This document shows, one piece after another, positions 1 through 10,004 of a DNA stretch of 64,000 nucleotides. This DNA comes from Hirsutella rhossiliensis. Taxonomy: Eukaryota; Ascomycota; Sordariomycetes; Hypocreales; Ophiocordycipitaceae. Position 1 is the first letter of the stretch. Each line of letters opens with the position of its first letter. The translations under genes and the position numbers were made by a program. The stretch lies in contig NW_025408674.1 of NCBI RefSeq assembly GCF_020360975.1, forward strand, positions 2,852,001 through 2,916,000, read 5' to 3'. The notes under the pieces are model-generated. The model had not been told where the DNA came from and made no database searches. It saw nothing but the letters and a program-made list of their open reading frames with translations.

Positions 1-776
1 GTGCCAAATGCCCTCGGTCAAGCGGCCGAGCGGCGCACCCGAGGCCCCCTCCAAGGCCCCCCCAAGGACCCCCCCCAATCCACGCGTTGGAGAGGCTACC
101 TACCTAGGTATTAAGCAACCCATCTCGTGCGTACTGTACGGAGTATGTATGCATGCACTCTAAACTACTACAGTACCTACTTGGGTATATCCTCTCCTTG
201 CCCTTCAGCACACCTGACCGTCTACTAGCCGAGGCAGGTCGGTCCAGGACAAGCACGCACCTCCCTAGATGGGCTACTGCCGTGAATTGCTCCGTAAATC
301 ATCATCGTCATCACATCGTCCACGCAGTCCATCAACCCCCTGCTCGGCAAGTTACGCCCGGCTACTCGTACATAGTCCAAAGCCAGTGCTTACATCGTCT
401 GATTCATCTTCGTCCGTCCCGCCATTTCAGGCCCCTCCACCCCGTCACAGTCCCGGGTGAGCAAGTTTCCATTGGCGCTTGGCACGCACGGCCCGACAAC
501 CACGCCCGCCGTATCCACATGCACGCTTGCTGTTTCGCACATCCTGCCATCCCTCCCACGTTTCCAGACTGCCTCGCACCCGCAGGTCCCTTTGCTCGCT
601 CCACGTGCCTTGGCTACTGCCCCAGTAACCAACAAGGCCTCCTTCATGTCGGGAAATGCTCCGTCATTCGAGGCAAATGGCTTCGCATGGTCCAACATGC
701 CTTTGTTCTTCCCTGTTCTCCTCGACCCATCTTGACCCTGTTTCCAACCTCGCACTCACTGCCTTCCATCCAGTCG
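1..776. other. Intergenic region at the left edge, 3' of the SR140-like gene
   Basis: No convincing gene is seen. The open frames here lack family resemblance and look like shadows of CT-rich DNA. A short stretch at about 98-115 carries the CCTACCTAGGTA-type motif, and 131-145 carries a GTACTGTACGGAGTA-type palindrome; both recur between genes elsewhere in the window. The part next to 777 should hold the 3' UTR of the gene on the minus strand. Confidence 0.5.
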
Positions 777-3197
777 TCACTTGCCGCTGCCGTCTGAGTC
801 GTCCGAGTTGGCAAACATGTCGACGGCTCGGATGCGCTTTCTCTGTCCTTGCACCCGTCCATCAGCTGCGCCGGTCTGTCCCTGGCCCGGCTCTCCGCTC
901 GCATCCTTGATCGCGCCATTGTCTCGGTTGCCATTGTCGTCCTGGTCCATCGGCTCGCCCGCGCCATCGTCGCCCTCGCCCGTCACACTCTTGCCATGAC
1001 CGCCCACGTCGGACTGCATATCACTGTCAGAGATGGGCTCGCCCTCGATATCGTCGTCCAAGATGGGTTCGCCTTCCACATCGTCTTCCGTAATTGGCTC
1101 GCCCTCAACGTCGTCGTCCTCGATGGGCTCTCCCGTGGCGTCGTCTTCAACGTCAGCCGCCCCATCTCCCTGCCCGGGCGGAGCTTCGTCTGCGGCAGTC
1201 GACTTGGTCTTCAACGACTTCCACTTGCTCCTGTCTGGTGACTCGCCGCTCCGCTCCTCCTCTACCTTGGGCGAGGGTGGGTTCTCGAATGTAGACATGA
1301 AAACCTCTTGAGTTTTGGTTGGGAACACGCACCACCCTTCCCAGAGGTGGAGGACCAGGTTGATGCTGCGTTTCCACTTCTCCGCTCGCAGGCGCCCCCA
1401 GCCCTGCTGCTCGGGCATTGTGCCGAGAAAGTCAAACACTTGGTAGTCATTCAATGCCCTTTCAAAGAGCCCTCTGAATCTCCACGCGTGTCGAAAGACG
1501 GTGGTAGAGGACGAGGATAGGATGTCGCTCACGAGGTACAGGCCAATCAGGCTGCCGCCGCTGGTGTCCGGTCCCTCGTTAGCCGTTCCCTCTTCCGTGC
1601 CCGTAGCTTGCTGTGCCTCCTTCAAGTTCTTGTTCCTGTCGGGATTTGCGCTCGTAAATGCAAAGGGTCTTCCAATGTTGGATATGATCAAGTCCACGAC
1701 CTCGCCTGGGCCCCGATCGGCATGCTGGAGCGCAAAAGCCGTCACTCTCGCAACGTCTCCTTTGCGAAGCTTTGAATGACTTGTCGGCAGTCGAGCCAAG
1801 AGGTGGACGAGCTTGGCCTTCTCCAGCGGGTTGAGAAACGGTGACTCCACTTCGCCGGCGTTGCCATCTCGGTCCATCTCTTCGTCGTCCGAGGAGTCGT
1901 AGTCCGGGTCCGACACAAGCTCATCGAACTCGCTGACGAACTCGAAAGGCAGTGGGTCGGGCACCTGCCACGGAGCGCTGTCCTCGAATAAATGGACGTA
2001 TGGCTCCTTTTTGGGGTTGGCCTGGTAGCCCGTCTTGAGCTCCCAGAGCCGCCAGCGATACCAGATGCCGCCAACGCTTTTCGAGTCCCACAGCCATGCC
2101 CACTTCTCCTCGTGCTGCACCTCGGGCCTGGACATGAGGAGAGCCTCAAACTCGGGTCCGTCTTCGAGAACCCGTTCGACAATCATGTGGATCATTCGAA
2201 CCACTCGAATGTCCTCGGGCGGTTTCACGGGGACATAGAAACGGTCCGCAAGGTTCGTGCCACTGCCAGCGTGGCTGTATGACGATGGTGGTGCAAAGCC
2301 GCGGTGAAATCCGTGTTGGCCCATGTGCTTTTGGGGACCGGGCTTTTGTTCCATCTGCTTCGCTCCGAACGGCTGGGCGGCTGAAGACGAAGGGATGGGG
2401 GCAGAAACCGGATTCAGGACAGCCGATGACAGGTGCCGATGAGCGGACAGATAGTACCCATAGCCCAGGTATCGATTCTGGAGCGAACTGACTGCCGCGT
2501 CCATTGCGCCCCCCGATGAGTCCCTGGAAAGCGTGACAACTGCATTAGTGCACTTTCTCTCGCTGCTGGGGCCTGCGGGAGGCTCAATCTTGACCGCGTC
2601 GACGGTGAGAGTGTCCGGGATGAGCGCCTTGATCGCCGCCGGCGACGTCCCAGGAGGCATGTTGGACAGTCGAAGCTGGGACTTTGCTATAGCCTTCAGC
2701 TCTGCTCGTTCGATTGCATCTCGTTGGATATCATTCTCGTCATCGCTCACGTGGTTGAAGATTGTCGAGACCGACTTGGGGCCGCCCGGGGGCTCCTGTT
2801 GGTTAGGCGGGAAGTCCCTCTCCCTGGACCCCTTTGAGAAGTCGTTGTAGGATCTTTTGGCGCCATAGGAGCCAGGCACAGGGCCCAGGCTTCCGGGCCC
2901 GCTCTTCCTCATGCTCGACATGGCAAAGTGCCGCTTGCTGGTGTTGAGGCCAGAGGGCGGACCGCCAAAGCCGTGCCGGGGACGCTGGGGCGCAACGCCG
3001 CCACCTGGTGCGTCGTCATCCTCGTCGTGGTCGAAGCTCTTGACGAATTCCTCGTACACGGCTGCTGTTTCGGCCTCGTCGCGTTTGCGCTTGGCTTCGG
3101 CTTCGGCTTTGGATCGTTCAAAGGCGGACTGCTTGATGGGCTTGGATAACTTGGCCTCGGCGCCCGGGAAGCCTGCGGGCGGTCTCCCGGAAGACAT
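777..3197 (-). CDS. U2 snRNP-associated SURP/RRM/CID protein (SR140/U2SURP homolog)
   Basis: Intronless 806-residue nuclear protein, likely a pre-mRNA splicing factor associated with the U2 snRNP. Visible order of parts: a low-complexity N-terminus with a Lys/Glu-rich helix (about 25-45); a divergent RRM (about 174-252); a SURP module (about 330-385, core around IHMIVERVLEDGPEFEALL, followed by the WAWLWD and YRWRLW segments); and a CID-like helical domain starting at about 453 (NPLEKAKLVHLLARLP) that runs to about 640. This RRM-SURP-CID order is the hallmark of SR140. The C-terminal 150 residues are acidic and contain a tandem GEPI/EDDDVE repeat. The start is the first Met of the open frame. 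Function in splicing comes from the family; identity is fairly sure, partner proteins are inferred. Confidence 0.85.
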   Translation of the reverse strand: MSSGRPPAGFPGAEAKLSKPIKQSAFERSKAEAEAKRKRDEAETAAVYEEFVKSFDHDEDDDAPGGGVAPQRPRHGFGGPPSGLNTSKRHFAMSSMRKSGPGSLGPVPGSYGAKRSYNDFSKGSRERDFPPNQQEPPGGPKSVSTIFNHVSDDENDIQRDAIERAELKAIAKSQLRLSNMPPGTSPAAIKALIPDTLTVDAVKIEPPAGPSSERKCTNAVVTLSRDSSGGAMDAAVSSLQNRYLGYGYYLSAHRHLSSAVLNPVSAPIPSSSAAQPFGAKQMEQKPGPQKHMGQHGFHRGFAPPSSYSHAGSGTNLADRFYVPVKPPEDIRVVRMIHMIVERVLEDGPEFEALLMSRPEVQHEEKWAWLWDSKSVGGIWYRWRLWELKTGYQANPKKEPYVHLFEDSAPWQVPDPLPFEFVSEFDELVSDPDYDSSDDEEMDRDGNAGEVESPFLNPLEKAKLVHLLARLPTSHSKLRKGDVARVTAFALQHADRGPGEVVDLIISNIGRPFAFTSANPDRNKNLKEAQQATGTEEGTANEGPDTSGGSLIGLYLVSDILSSSSTTVFRHAWRFRGLFERALNDYQVFDFLGTMPEQQGWGRLRAEKWKRSINLVLHLWEGWCVFPTKTQEVFMSTFENPPSPKVEEERSGESPDRSKWKSLKTKSTAADEAPPGQGDGAADVEDDATGEPIEDDDVEGEPITEDDVEGEPILDDDIEGEPISDSDMQSDVGGHGKSVTGEGDDGAGEPMDQDDNGNRDNGAIKDASGEPGQGQTGAADGRVQGQRKRIRAVDMFANSDDSDGSGK
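1029..1136 (-). repeat. Tandem 30-bp repeat encoding GEPI-(E/D)DD(V/I)E units
   Basis: Inside the SR140-like gene, a ten-residue unit with the consensus DDDVEGEPI is repeated about three and a half times in its acidic tail. The nucleotide copies are recognisably similar (GATGGGCTCGCC on the plus strand recurs every 30 bp). Confidence 0.75.
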
Positions 3198-3482
3198 GTT
3201 GCTCGGGTTTGGCCTGGCGCAGCACGGCTAGGCCGTCATGATTCGTTGAGCGCAGGCAATGATTTGCGTGAGGCGCTCGCAGGGAAACAATGGTTGAGGG
3301 CGACAGGAGAAGCGTGGTGGGGCTTGTAGCTCTCGCGCAGTAACCCGCGATTGCGTAATGGCCCCGTTACAAGCATCAACACATCAATGACACGCCTACC
3401 CTGGGGCCCAAGAAGATCGCTTTACCATGACCGACGACATACGAGTCCAGTCTTTCCATCAGGGACTCGGTCCGAGGCCCGC

Positions 3483-4891
3483 CTAGAGGGTTGGGCCAGT
3501 TCTCGCAAGCTCATCCTGCCAAATCGTTGCCGGACCACCTCCTCGACTCCCGTCCCTTGTGACTAAACGATTGAACTTGCCGTCAACCTCTCTGCCCTCT
3601 CCATCATCCTCAATCTCTCTCCATCTCCACTTCTGCCCCAGTTGCCCCCCCTGTCCGAGCAAGCAATCCACCACCTTTTCGCCCAGCACGGGAAGAAACT
3701 TGAACCCGTGGCCGCTGTCGCCCGTGGCCAGGAAGAGGCCCTTCCAGCCGGGATGCCAGTCCACCAGCCAGTCCCCGTCCTTGGTATCCGAGTACCAGCA
3801 TAGTCTGGTATCCCGCCATGGTCGGTCCTCCAGGCCTTCGACGGGCACCAGATGCTTGAGTGCACGGCGCACGTTGGCGTCGGCCTGACGAGGAAGACGG
3901 CTGACACACCCGTCTCGCCGCGTCACCGGCCGCGAGACTACGATGGGCTCGCGCTTGGCTGAAGGGGATAGAGGCAGGGCGGAGGTGACAGCCTGCGGGT
4001 TGTAGTAGCCGAAGCCGTGATGCCCGACCTTGAGCACCTTTTCTCGTGGTGGAAGGACAAAGAGGCCTGATGACACGTGCAACACCGCAGGCTGCTTCGA
4101 CAAGACGGCCAGTTCCTCGTCGGTAATGTCAATGTATGCCAGAGTATGGCCAGTCGCCTCGACCCTTCCCCGGAGATCGACGAGCTCGCCGCTCCAAGCG
4201 CCAGCAGCCACGAACACCACGCTTGCCCGCAGGACGGCCCCGTCAGACAATCTGGCGCCGACGACCCTATCGCCCTCGGTCTCCAGGTGCTTCACTTTTG
4301 CGTCGACAAACCTGACCCTTTGCGTGGCCTTGACACGCTCGTACAGCCACCTCATGCTCTTTCCGTTGTCCGTCCAGCCCGAAAAGGTGTTCACGTAGCC
4401 CCAATCACCAACGTGACCGCGGGTCCCGAGATACTCGTTGAGCGCCTCCTTGCTCTCGAGCGTCCGGACCTTGTCGGCCGAGTAGCCATGGCTGGTGGCG
4501 TAAGCCACGACATTCTTCCAGCTTTTCTGGACGTAATCCAGGGACGAGGCTTTGGCCCCGTTTGACTTATCTGCTGTCAAGACAAACCCCGACTCGGAAT
4601 ACCGCCCCTGGCCACCCAGCTCATCGTCCCCTCCCTCCTCCATCCTGCTTGCGCAGCTGTCGCCAAGGCGGTGTAGTCCGGATCCGCGTAGTCTGCTCTC
4701 ACGATCCTCGAGGTATCTACACTCGCGCTGTCTGACGGAGGAAACTGGCCACCGGCATGATCAACGACGGTGATGGCGGTATCGGCGAACAGCGGTCGTT
4801 TGGTCAGCTCCCAGGCTGTACTGAGGCCGAACAGGCCAGAGCCGATGATGAGGATGGAAGCCGGTGGCTGCTCCATTGGCGTATCTTCCAT
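3483..4891 (-). CDS. FAD-dependent amine oxidase, sarcosine oxidase/fructosyl-amino-acid oxidase family (frameshifted)
   Basis: Flavoenzyme of the monomeric sarcosine oxidase/amadoriase type, which oxidises secondary amines or N-alkyl amino acids to an aldehyde or keto product, amine and H2O2. The N-terminus (start ATG at 4891) has the dinucleotide-binding motif IIGSGLFGLSTAWEL, then the DTSRIVRADYADPDY segment conserved in the family. The C-terminus has LFLATGDSGHGFKFLPVLGEKV, the flavin-contacting end of the fold. The frame before about 4645 and the frame after about 4615 encode contiguous family sequence but differ by one missing base in a G-rich run, with no room for an intron. The shift is either a sequencing error or a real inactivating mutation. 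The exact substrate cannot be told. No clear peroxisomal SKL-type terminus is visible. Confidence 0.8.
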
Positions 4892-6004
4892 TGTCAAGAT
4901 TCGAAAGAGCCTGAAAGTACAACGTGCACACCGAATGTACCCGCAGACGCTTTGGGCTCGCGAGTGGGATTTAAATACAGAGCATCGTCTGCTATTCGGA
5001 CATAAATCGGCTCTCATCTGGGCTTTGAGGCGGGGAGACCCGCTGCAGGTGCTGGATGACAAGATACGCCCCTCCGTACGCCCTTGTTGACACATTTGAT
5101 CACGTCTTGCATCGAGCTCTCTTGGCGACGCCAATCAAACAAAGGCGCAGCGCTCGGCTGGGCAAAGCCGTATATGCGAAAAGGCTCCCATGGCAATGGC
5201 TACGATCTTAGTCAACGTGTACCAAAAAACATGACTCTACGCGTCAAGATATGGCGGTAGCCGAGAGTCAAGTGTAGAATCCACACCTGGTAGACGGGAT
5301 CCCTCGGCCACAATAGTGGCAGTTACGCAGCGACAGGTCGAGCGGCGCCGGCACGATTTTTCACTCAGTCAACTGATCACGAACGATGGTACTTTGTATG
5401 CAGGAGTCGTGAGAATTGTGCCTTATCTGCTAACCATGCCAGACATGTAGGTCAAGTATGGCAAACTCTGTGGTCATTTCGAAGACTCACGAAACAACGC
5501 GGAGCCGAAAAGCATCTCCTCACCCGTAACCTCTCATCTCCGCGGCGACAATGTCGCGCTCCTGTGCTGCTCCTCGAAATCTTGCTCCCTCACGTCACTC
5601 CTGTGACAACTTGATTCCGGCTCTCACCAACTTTGACTTTTCCCCTCCGAGGGTATTAAGGCGGCCAGTGCGAACTAGCACTCTAGTCCCTCAAACGATG
5701 GCCAATGGCAATCTATGTAGTGTTGCGGGATGGGTAGTCTTGTAATTTTCCACCTTGAACCATGTCCTTTGAAAAGAAGAAATAAGACAAGTCACCTCTG
5801 CCCTTCCTTTGCCAACGCCAATGCAATGCAGAAAATGGGATGATACATGAGAAACTACCGGGCTTGGTTGTGACCTGCCAGCTCGGAGCATCTCCAGATG
5901 GGTTGAAAAGCAATCGTGGTATCGTGACCGATGGTCTATTCGTACAAACCGATGAATGGGGTGCAACGCACGAGATGGATGCCTCGAGTGAACCGGGGGC
6001 GCAT
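4892..6004. other. Intergenic: upstream of the amine oxidase and 3' of TBP
   Basis: No gene recognised. It should contain the promoter of the amine oxidase gene (just right of 4891) and the 3' UTR of the TBP gene (left of 6005). Open frames here do not resemble known families. Confidence 0.4.
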
Positions 6005-6934
6005 CTAAACTTTGCGGAAGTCTGTCAAGAGGATTAGTGACGGAAGTCAGCAAGAGTAGGCGACGAGGCAACGAACCTTGAAGCACAGGGTATATCATCT
6101 CGAAGGCCTGATAGATTTCCTCTCGAACTTTGGCGCCGGTCAAGACAATCTTGCCGCTGACGAAGATCAAGAGAACAATCTTGGGCTTGATCATGCGGTA
6201 AATGAGACCAGGAAACAGCTCAGGCTCGTAGGAGCTGAAATTGTGATGGCGCGAGGCAAGTCCTTCCAGTCGAATGGGAAACTTGATGTCGCAGGAGCCG
6301 ACAATGTTCTGAATCTTGAAGTCGGTGAACTTGGCGTTGAACCCAAGCTTCTGGATGATGCGAGCGTACTTGCGGGACGCAAGTTTCGAGTCGTCCTCTG
6401 ACTTGGCACCGGTGACGACCATTTTGCCACTGGCGAAGATGAGGGCTGTGGTCTTGGGCTCGCGGATACGCATGATGACGGCGGCGAAACGCTGGGGAAG
6501 GTTAACGAGACTGATCTGGGATGGAAGTGGAGGAGAAGCACAAACCTTGGGGTTGTACTCAGCGTTTCTCGCATGCAGAGCAATCGTCTTCAAGTCCAAG
6601 CGGCAATCGAGATTGACGGTGGCAACGATGTTCCTTGAGATGTACGTTAAGTAACGCGAACAGTAATAGCCACGCTCCCTCAAAGTACATACTGCAAAGT
6701 AGGCGTGATTCCACTGGGGCCCTGGGTTGCGGCAGGCGTGGCAGCAGGAGTGGCGGGAGTCACCCCATTTCCGTTCGCCGCCTGTTGACCGTTGCCCACA
6801 GGCCGCTGTCCGGCCTCGCCATTGCTCGATGGCGGAGTGAGCTCGTTGGTAGCTCCAGGGAAGGACAATGAGCCGGGTGCAGTGAAGGCCTTGGCCTGAG
6901 CCGCGTTGGAAGGATGAGTCTGAATGCCCTCCAT
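6005..6934 (-). CDS. TATA-binding protein (TFIID subunit TBP)
   Basis: General transcription factor that binds the TATA element for RNA polymerases I, II and III. Exons on the minus strand: 6693-6934, 6546-6633, 6077-6491 and 6005-6021, giving 253 residues. Exon 1 encodes the variable N-terminus ([17 protein letters not shown], then Pro/Gly/Asn-rich sequence). Exons 2-4 encode the two saddle repeats, with hallmark strings [55 protein letters not shown] and [29 protein letters not shown] (each seen in the translated exons). The last coding exon is only 17 nt and supplies DFRKV. The first donor is GTATGT. Intron 2 (6492-6545, 54 nt) is a multiple of three and stop-free. The start fits the conserved fungal N-terminus. 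Identification is certain; the mini-exon border follows the conserved C-terminal DFRK. Confidence 0.96.
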
Positions 6935-9900
6935 GATTCGAACGACGGTCCGAGTGCAGAGAGGCAGGTCTGACGCTGAGCTGATCTAAAGCGTTGTTAG
7001 CAGTGGACGTGGGAGAGAAGTTGGAATGAGAATAATGGATGAGAAGGCTTGATTGAGAAATGCGGCAGTGCAAGGCGAAAAGTGTGGGTGATGAAGAAGG
7101 TGAAATTGATGGCGAAACGCAAGTCGAGGTTATGTAGGCTTGAATCACCGAGCAACAGTTTTGCCAGCTGGCGGTGAAAGCTGGTTGCCCGTGACAATGC
7201 ATCGAACAGGAAATGGGGGCGGCACAATCAACGAAGGAAACGGGAGACGTACCACTTGCGGGAGATGAACAAATGAATGTCTCCCCTACAATATGATACC
7301 CGAGCGAGGTAGACTTGATGCGCCGCGCAGGCAACTCAGGTCAAGCCACAACGCAAAGAGGCAGGACGATGACGGCTTGGAGAAGTGCTCGTTCGAGTAT
7401 ATCGGTCGCAAGTGTTCGCGATCGGCGGCTCATCCAGGACCCGAGGCTCGGTTTACTTCAAATCAACTTTTTTTTTGATCTATTGTTGTCTACGCACGCG
7501 CAACGACCCGATGGTGACGACGACGACGGCGTTCGCTCCTCTATCTTGGTCGGTCGAGGTCGGATGCACCAGCAGCGACGGCTCAAGGAACGTGTTCCAG
7601 TTTCTTGTTGCCAGGTCGCAGACGTCGTCGGACGCAGTAAAGCCTTGAGACGGGACTCGCTCACGATCGGCCAGGGAAAAACCACTTTGCTCGCTGAGCA
7701 AGGGCGGGTAGCAAAGAAATCTTTTCGCGGGCTGGTGCAGGTCTGCGCGAAGACGATGCAGGAGGGAGAGTGCGGAGCGGTGGGCGAAGGAAGCGTGTGT
7801 CAGCCAAGCCAAGGTGGGGGCGTGACGTTGTGGAGAGGAAAATTTTTTATGCGCGCGCGCGAGAGAGAGAGCCGACGTGTGTGGGAGGTACGTAGGGCCG
7901 CCGGTCGGACTTCCGCGCGAGAACTGCGAAACAGACGGGTTGGGGGAGGGCCTGGGTACTTATAATTTTGGCACCCGCGGGCCCAGGCATTTCTCCTAGG
8001 CAACAGCAGGTCTGTGGCGCCGCCGGGGGTAGGCTAGGCTTGTGCTTAGCGTGGGCGCTAATTAGGTATGAAGCCAATCAGGGCGCCGAAAAATGATGAT
8101 TTTATCTCCTTGGACCCACCGCCTCACCCACTTCAATCCCAACAGACCCCCCCTGGAGCCCCGAGGTATCTTGCTAGCACGCCCTCGGTCGCGGTACATG
8201 GGCTGTTCGCGGGCTTGCTGCGCACAGGGCGCTCTCACGGCAATTTTTTCTTTGTTGGCCTTGACTCGCTTTTGCATCAGCTCTCCTCTTCACACATCGT
8301 CTCGCTATTGTCTGCTGAACAGCGCTCCCTCCTTCATCTTCTCGTCTGCGTCCACACCGGATCCGAGCCCGGTGTTGCGGACGGTCCAGCAGTGGCGCCG
8401 AAAGACACGTCGACTCACCGCAGCACCCGCCATGGCGTCCCAACTCCAGCTCAGCGCGACTCTCTCCTGCGTCTGTCCCGGCGACATCTCCCTCTGGCGC
8501 TGCGCCTCTGCAACCTGCCGCCCCGATAAGCAGCTCGCCTCTCGGGGCAGAGGGCAGAGCAAAAAGGGGGGGAAGGGGCTGGACCGGCTGGAAATTACGG
8601 GCTATTGGTTGGCCGTGTCGCCCACCCCCTTCCCCCTTCCAAACCCACTGAAAGGCCGCCTGAAATTGCTTCTTGCACCCCTTGACAGCCCCCCCTCACA
8701 TATACGCTCGCTGAAACACGCGCTCGTGCCCCTGAGTTGATGCGCATACTGGACACATACTGGACAGTCGCTCGACGAGGTGACGCGTTCTTCTCGAGAA
8801 GGCGCAGCCAGAAGTGCATATACAAACTCACGGCATCGTCGTGCCCGGCGCTTGCAGACCCGGCACCTTTGCTCTCGCCAAGTCTCGCCCAGCATCGCGA
8901 CGCATGCCTGCTCCTGCTCGCGATATGCATCCGCATCACGCTTCCACCCCAAGACGCGTGCTGTCTGTCAGTGGCGACGTTGCGCCTCGCACCCATCCCA
9001 TTTCGCGACGCACAGAGTTTTCCGTCCTTTTTTTCTTCCCTTCCCTCGGCGCGGCGACAAGGAGGCGACAGAAGAGCGAGGGTGAGTCATGGATCCTCAT
9101 CCAACCAAGTGCCGTGAGCGGCCCTGCCCCTCCAAAGGCCCGCTGTTTGCGTCCTCTGAGTGGCGGGCACGCCAAGTTTCGGTACTTGTGCCTCGCGCCT
9201 CGTGCACCACTGTACTCGTCGCGCGTCAAGGGACTCGACGACGCCGCTGGCATGGCAACGCCGGAACCCTGATCTCGAGCATATTGAAAGATGCCGGGCG
9301 GCCTCTGCGAAGCCTTGGGCCCTTTTCCCTTCTTCTCGGCAGCTTGAGTAGCCCTGCAAGCGTCTGAGGCTTGATACGAGTCTGCCGCAGCCATGACGAA
9401 AAAGTCTGATATGCCCGGGATCATCATGTATCGCTACCCTCGGCGACACAGCCCCGGTTTAGTGGTCTGCTCGTGAAAAGTATCTCACTAACAATTTATC
9501 GGCCACGCAACCTACCCTCGGCCTTTCCGGCTTCTCGATTCTGGCGTCCGGAAAAGAGAAAAAGCCAGGGTGGCCATCTGTCTCACGTGAAGGCGCCGGG
9601 CCAGGGCACGTTCAGCCGAATAATCAGTTGTCTTGTCTGCTTTATTTACATACACAGCATCCACACATGGCCGGATGCGACCGCCCCGATTCCTCAGCAC
9701 GCGAGAGCGCCCTATCACCCCGAATCCATGATTCAGGGTTCAGACTGGAACGGACACGTGGAATGCCTGCGCGCAGTGACCTCACCCGCGCCGCTCGTCA
9801 ACACGCAAACTCTGCTTTCCCGTCAGTCGGGTTTAAGCCTCGGGCACGCCTCGGCCCTCGCTTCGGCGCACCTGCGTGGGTTTTTGCAAGTCCCTCGACA

Positions 9901-10004
9901 GGTGCCATCCGGCGGCGACGACTTGTCATCGTCGTCTGCCGTGGGCGCGTGTGCTTTCCGTTCACCCAGGGTATCCTACAGTATATGCACGCGGCGCGGT
10001 CGAC
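6935..10004. other. 3.1-kb intergenic region, promoter side of TBP
   Basis: Nothing recognisable as a gene. The part nearest 6935 must hold the TBP promoter and leader, and possibly a leader intron near 6985-7010. The stretch has short low-complexity patches (a GCGCGC/GAGAGA patch near 7850-7870, CT-rich stretches near 8100-9060), which produce long but unconvincing open frames on both strands. The part left of 10005 should be the 3' end of the ETF-QO transcript. Confidence 0.4.

Noticed and set aside
153..797. 214-residue plus-strand open frame
   Set aside because: His/Pro/Arg-rich sequence without recognisable motif, next to the 3' end of a minus-strand gene.
5691..7334. Single 547-residue protein on the minus strand
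   Set aside because: It is TBP read through its introns and both UTRs. Conserved TBP sequence requires splicing out 6492-6545, 6634-6692 and 6022-6076.
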